NCBI GenBank assembly: GCA_949152475.1
Contig: OX424569.1
Span: 23,357,950-23,421,949 of the forward strand
Source of the DNA: Terebella lapidaria
Lineage: Eukaryota > Annelida > Polychaeta > Terebellida > Terebellidae
Direction: 5' to 3'
Length of the DNA: 64,000 nucleotides
Every line of letters begins with the position of its first letter. Position 1 is the first letter of the stretch. The translations under genes were made by a program, and so were the position numbers. Of the stretch, positions 59,357 through 64,000 are shown piece after piece. The notes below the pieces were generated by a model. The model was not told where the DNA came from and did no database searches. It saw only the letters and a program-made list of their open reading frames with translations.

Positions 59357-61186
59357 CAGGGTATGCCAAAGTGGGAAAAAAACTAGACGCTTCCGGTCGC
59401 CTACGACCGCTTGGGTGTATCCCCCGTAGCCCTATCATCCCTGTTGCCCCAAATATATCACTGATGTACATTGTGAGTGTGAAACCTTTCAGACTTATTG
59501 AAGGTCGAATTCAAGATCACCACTAAAATCATTGCATTCGAATTTCCATTTCGACATGTTAAAAAAAAATAACGAAATTACAGCCAGATAAAAGTTTTCA
59601 CCTGAAGCTATATTTCAACTCAGAATATTTGACAAACTTGGTTCGCAATTAAGTTGCGAGATGACTAAATTGGAGCCAGATCGAAGTTTTCACTGTAAGT
59701 TATATTTCAACTCATACTATGTGCCAAACAACTCATGCTATGTTCCAAGTTGAAATTCAAAGTAAAAGTTGACCAAAACTACATTTCAAGATGACAAAAT
59801 TGGAGCCAGATCAACTTTTCACCATAATTTAAATTTTAATTCATAATATGTGCCAAACTTGGTTTCAAGCTGAAATTCAAGTAAAAGTTTACCAAAACTG
59901 CATTTCAAGATGACGAAATTGGAGCCAGATCGATCTTTTCACCATAAATTATATTTTAATTCATAATATGTGCCAAACTTGGTTCCAAGTTGAAATTCGA
60001 AGTAAAAATTGACTTTACTGGTAAAAATAATGTTAACTTATCCGGTTACACCCATGAAATCTCTACTGGACAAAACTTTTAAATTGTTGAGTTCAATAAT
60101 AAATGTTTCTTGTCTTAACTATTTTTCTTGAGGTCAATAATAGACTTAACTAGTAAAAATGATGTTAACTTATTTGGCTACAGCCATGAAATCTCTACTG
60201 CACAGAAGCTTTACCTTGTTGAGCCCAATAATAAATGTTTCTTGTCTTAACTATTTTTATTGTGGCCAATAATAGACTTAACTAGTAAAACCAATGTTAA
60301 CTTATTCAGTAATATTGTTCTTTTTTCACCAAAAACATCAGTTCTGTATTCTGAACAAGAATCCAGTGCCAAATTTGCTTTCATAGTACAGGTTATTGGA
60401 GTGATCACACATGTCAAAGTAGGTATTTTAATTGTCGTAATAAGTTAACCTCTCAAACTTATTAATATTTATTCGATCATTCTGAAAAACAATAGGTTTC
60501 GTGTGATGGTCTTTCTCATTGAGCCTGTGCGATTTCATCATCATTCATTGAAAACTCCCACCCGTAGAGCGTTCACAACCCATGTGTGTTAAACAGGCTA
60601 ATTTGAGCACAAAATGTTACGCCAATCGGCTATTTTGGTTGCTATGGCAACCAAAGTCGATAGGTGTCCAGATCTCACCATAAGACATGTCCATATAAAA
60701 TATTATCAAAATCGGTTCATATTTGCAACCTGCAGCGCGTTCACAAGAAAGTGTCTGCGGACGCGGACGCGGCGGCGGCGTCGCGACGATCGTAAATCCA
60801 TAGTATCCGCCGAACTTTGTTCGGGGGATACAATTACTGGACCATTGGGCCAGTAAACATTTCGATATTACCAGCCCAGAGCAACGTTTACTGGCTCAAC
60901 AAACATAAGTCACACCCAACAAAATAGTAAAATTAAGAGAAGCATGGTGACATGTATGTAGTCACTTTTCCCCACCTCAGACTGAGGCGTATCATTCTCA
61001 TGACTTGAAGATCCAAGATCTGGTTGTAGATTATATTACTGACAAATGAAATATTTTACCACCGTTGTGATATTTTTGCTGATAAAAACTTTTCGGTCAC
61101 CTGGGTCAGTGAAACTGTTATTATTACCAGCCCAGGACATTTTTTATCAGTCTTGGGCTGTGGGCTGGTGACTTTGGCATACCCTG
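59357..61186. mobile_element. hAT-type non-autonomous element, 8-bp target duplication
   Basis: TIRs CAGGGTATGCCAAAGT / ACTTTGGCATACCCTG (perfect, 16 bp) with exact 8-bp duplications CTTTAGCC (59349-59356, 61187-61194). Family C copy 2 occupies most of its interior. No transposase. Confidence 0.9.
59378..60833 (+). mobile_element. Repeat family C, copy 2, nested in the hAT element
   Basis: AACTAGACGCTTCC, hairpin GGTCGCCTACGACC and GTATCCCCCG near the left end; core units with TTGTCTTAACTATTTTT and CAATAATAGACTTAACTAG; GCGGACGCGGACGCGGCGGC microsatellite (about 60758-60780); right hairpin GTATCCGCCGAAC-TTT-GTTCGGGGGATAC (60803-60831). Retains the left GTATCCCCCG arm that copy 1 has lost. Confidence 0.85.
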
Positions 61187-61598
61187 CTTTAGCCCCATCA
61201 TAGAAATTCTGGGTCTACACATGATAGCGAGCATTCACTTCCATCTGTACCATTGCAATTTCTTGAGATCAGCATGTTTGTGTAGAACACATCCAAATAT
61301 GTCTTCTGATCCAAAATCATACCAACACTTCCATTCCTTGTAGATGAAAACCAAACACGGGAATATGCTCAGAGTCCTGAGCTCCCGTAGCAGGTGGAAT
61401 TTACTTTTGCGGTAGATTACAAACTTCTTCGAATTTTTTGATAGAAGTCTGAAATTAGTCAGAAATTGCTGTTTGACTACTAGGTGAACCAAGTTATAAT
61501 ACGATACTATTCAGCATCGCAAAAATATCTGCAAAATAAAGGTGTAAACGACTTTGAAATATCAGAGTATAGAGTTTGGATAGTTTGTCAGTCTTCAT

Positions 61599-61778
61599 GA
61601 AAATATTTATCAACTTATACATCAATTCAACAGCATTACTGGTAATAGGGAAGTTTAGCAACACGTCTATGCGTGTACTTGAACTTGAAAATATTTATCA
61701 ACTTATACATCAATTCAACAGCATTACTGGTAATAGGAAAGTTTAGCAACACATCTACATGTATGCGTGTACTTGAAC
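61599..61778. repeat. Tandem duplication of about 87 bp
   Basis: GAAAATATTTATCAACTTAT ... GCGTGTACTTGAAC occurs twice in a row with few differences. Confidence 0.85.
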
Positions 61779-62047
61779 GTACAGAAAATTCATGTTGTAT
61801 TCCTTGGTTATAAATTTGAAGCAAAAGTTTTACTTACCGGTAATAACACATTTGCTTGCCGCTTAGATGTAAACGTACAAGTTTTTATGTGCAGCTACAC
61901 CTCTCTAATAACTTATGAAGCACAAAGTGTATCTAAATATATCGTTACGGTATGTACAACATATTTGTATGCATAATCACAAGTATAAAACTATAAGTAA
62001 TACCGCGAAGGTCCGCGATCCCATGATTATAAGCACCAGATCAGTAA

Positions 62048-63846
62048 CTAACATGAACATTTACTGTTGTCTTTCGATTTTGACTTGAGGTCGCCAGCAC
62101 TGATTTCAATTGTTCCCGGCCTCGGTGGTTTTGCTGGCAGACACACATCGAAAATATCCTGGAATACACAGTTCACATTGTGGCCAGTAACACTGGACGT
62201 TTCGTAATACGGAATTTTGTCAAGTTTACGCGTGTTGAGTTCCTTAGCCAGGATTAGAGCATCCTTCTTCTCATACTGCTTGTTCTGCTTTGTTGCAAGG
62301 TCATGCTTCATGCCGACAACTACGATATAGCAATCTGGGTCTGCTGACTGCAATAGTGGGACAAAGCGGGACCTGCGGAAAAATATCGGAAACATTTTGT
62401 CAATGATTTTTCATCATTCAGCTTCATGAGCTATCAAAAGTATGAATGACTTTTATTTTTATCTAGTTATACCTGAGAGTGTGAAATGAGTCCTCACAGG
62501 TTAAATCATATGCTAGTATTGCAGCTCCTGCATTACGACAATAAAAAGAACTTAGTCCAGTGAAGCGTTCTTCTCCAGCAGTGTCCTGTAAAGGAAAAAA
62601 ACTGTCTGCTGAAATATATAGATTAGAAGCATGTGTGAAATCAAGTAAATATTGCAGGTTCCATTATGTGTACACGTATACAAAACAAATTTATCTCACT
62701 ATAAAATGTCAATACTAATGTATATAATCACACCAGGTAATGGTTTTGCCTAATCTCGCCGGCAAACGGTCATTTCACGCCTCTCGGCGTTAGTGCAGAC
62801 TATTTTCGGCGGCAACAAGTAGGCAAAATCCAAGACAACACGCTTCTTTGTACATTTTCTTAAATTCATGTGGATTGCCAATAAATAAAAATCTGATAAC
62901 GGAACTTGTAGGCATATCCCCTTTCTAGAAATCTCTGTTTGACACGCTAACAGTTATAGGTTCTGTTTAATTTTGGTGACCTTGAAATTGACCTTAAGCG
63001 ATATCTTGCCTGACCTGATATGCCATTGTGGAATTGTTGATATAGAGCTTATATGTTTGTTTTATAAACATATGCAGCATACCTAATGGTATTCAGCATA
63101 CCTAATGGTGACATTGAATTTCACAAAGATGACCTTAATTGGTGAATGTCAAGGTCATAAATTATGTGACCTGAAATGCTTAAAATCAAAATTGTCTGGT
63201 AACCTATTTAGCCCTTGGGCTAATTTTATTTATTTTCGGCCATATCTCATGAGCGGTGTGCACATCATAGAGCAAAACAGGCCTCATTTCACCCACTCGC
63301 GGCCCCAGACAAACATGTATGTAGTTTCTGTCTTACTTTAGTATCATACTACGTATTTATATTGGGCATACTATAGATAAGAAATCATTCCCGCCATATT
63401 AGGCTTTGCCGCCACATAGAATAGTCTTTACTACAAAAATATGATTATATCAATAAACGTGCATCAAATCTACATACTATTATATATATCACCAGGTCTG
63501 TAGACCCTGTAAAAAATATGATGCAACACTTGTCCCAAGAAGTGAAGAGATAGATCCAGCCCATTGACAAAATGGATGATATTGCAAGACCACACATTTT
63601 GTGGCATTGATTGTGATCACGGAATGAACTGTTTGCCGCCGAGATTAGGCGAAACTATGACCTGGTGTGATAATGAATCATTTGGTATATATTTGAAGCT
63701 CACTATGTGACTTATGTGTAAACCATTCTATTTAGTCTTTCACTTATGAACTACATGTATGGTATAAATACATAACTGATTTATCATACCCATATTGCTA
63801 TATTGTAGGATCCCAGCTGTTTCAGGAAAAAACTTGCTCCTATTGT
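62048..63846 (-). CDS. RAB20: Rab20-like small GTPase, 5' end missing
   Basis: Rab20 is a GTPase of endosome/phagosome maturation. Visible exons, 5'-3': 63846 (or 63849)-63790, 62585-62473, 62372-62048 (stop TAG 62050-62048). Phases fit (TGG|GAC; AG|G). Motifs: TIGASFFLKQLGSYNIAIW (switch I side; human RAB20 has TVGGAFYLKQW...SYNISIW), DTAGEERFTGLSSFYCRNAG, AAILAYDLT, VVVGMKHDLA, PYYETSSVTGHNV and a C-terminal SKCSC, a CXC geranylgeranylation signal. The P-loop exon should lie beyond 64000. Oddities: the switch-II glutamine is Glu (DTAGEE) and the NKxD asparagine is Met (MKHD). It lacks the long insert found after NKVDL in human RAB20. The intron holds a MITE and a family A piece. Confidence 0.87.
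62727..63671. mobile_element. MITE in the RAB20-like intron
   Basis: TIRs ATCACACCAGGTAATGG ... GCCTAATCTCG (about 62727-62759) and the imperfect inverse GAGATTAGGCGAAAC ... CCTGGTGTGAT (about 63640-63671). A reversed family A fragment lies inside. No coding potential. Confidence 0.78.
62960..63226 (-). mobile_element. Repeat family A, short reversed copy 7
   Basis: The right side reads GTCTGGTAACC then TTTAGCCCTTGGGCTAATTT, the inverse of the family A left end with its hairpin. Internal TGACCTT strings remain. Deleted derivative. Confidence 0.75.
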
Positions 63847-64000
63847 CTGCTTCAGAAAAGAAAACGATAAATTGTCATGATTTGCACATAAATGGAATCA
63901 ACAATATTAACACATTGCAGTGATGATTGATGGAATATAAAGCTAATGAAACAATTATTGAATTGTATGTAAAATCTTCACGCTTACAATAAAGCTGTAA

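Larger units (their letters stand above)
59210..61570. repeat. Repeat family D foldback, split by a hAT element
   Basis: Left arm about 59210-59356 (GGCAATTTACCCCAATCC and the CTTTAGCCC step); right arm about 61187-61570 (inverted, with GATAGAAGTCTGAAATTAG and AAACGACTTTGAAATATCAG). The two halves are separated by the 59357-61186 insertion. Confidence 0.75.

Noticed and set aside
1..64000. tRNA or rRNA genes
   Set aside because: No cloverleaf with A/B boxes or rRNA core sequence was recognised by eye; a tRNAscan/Infernal run would be decisive.

Overview
This is a 64 kb piece of an animal nuclear genome. It holds spliced genes with conserved GT-AG introns, vertebrate-recognisable protein families and a very heavy load of old and young transposable elements. 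The low GC content, the gene families and the repeat types (non-autonomous elements with tandem cores, Ty3/gypsy, L1/Tx1-like and CR1-like LINEs, piggyBac, hAT, pogo and mariner MITEs) fit a marine invertebrate. I cannot tell from the sequence whether it is a non-vertebrate deuterostome or a lophotrochozoan.

Four protein genes are supported. POLR2K (+, 14899-17462) encodes the 58-aa shared RNA polymerase subunit RPABC4 in three coding exons. DENND3 (-, 48932-21477) is a complete 27-coding-exon Rab GEF of about 1,324 aa; every intron phase could be matched. A CLCC1-like ER/nuclear-envelope chloride channel protein (+, about 53508-55945) has three exons visible. A RAB20-like small GTPase (-, 63846-62048, 5' end beyond the window) has three exons visible. 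POLR2K and DENND3 converge, DENND3 and CLCC1 are head to head, and CLCC1 and RAB20 converge. The genes are not an operon or pathway; they are independent housekeeping or membrane-trafficking genes.

Layout. 1-7.4 kb: one L1/Tx1-like LINE copy split by at least four nested insertions (solo LTR, a piggyBac-bearing insert, and two tandem-core elements). 7.4-14.8 kb: GC-rich degenerate repeats, a palindromic element invaded by a hAT MITE, and other foldbacks. 14.8-18.2 kb: POLR2K. 18.8-20.0 kb: a foldback element made of a palindromic satellite. 21.5-49 kb: DENND3, its introns filled with elements, including a recent Ty3/gypsy insertion (40404-44795) 15 bp from the exon-10 splice donor. 50.7-52.3 kb: a retroelement fragment with an integrase domain inside another repeat. 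53.5-56.2 kb: CLCC1-like gene. 56.9-61.6 kb: repeats. 62.0-63.9 kb: RAB20-like gene.

The most interesting signal is in the repeats. For reference they are named families A to F here. Families A, C and F, and less fully B and E, share one design: a short arm at the left end, a tandem core of about 125-190 bp units, and a right-terminal hairpin built from the same arm. A, C and F also carry a GGAC-type microsatellite just before the hairpin. This resembles Helentron-associated (HINE/Pearl-like) elements. Family A spreads dense arrays of nuclear-receptor-like half-sites (AGGTCAAAGGTCA and TCAAGGTCA) through the introns and intergenic DNA.
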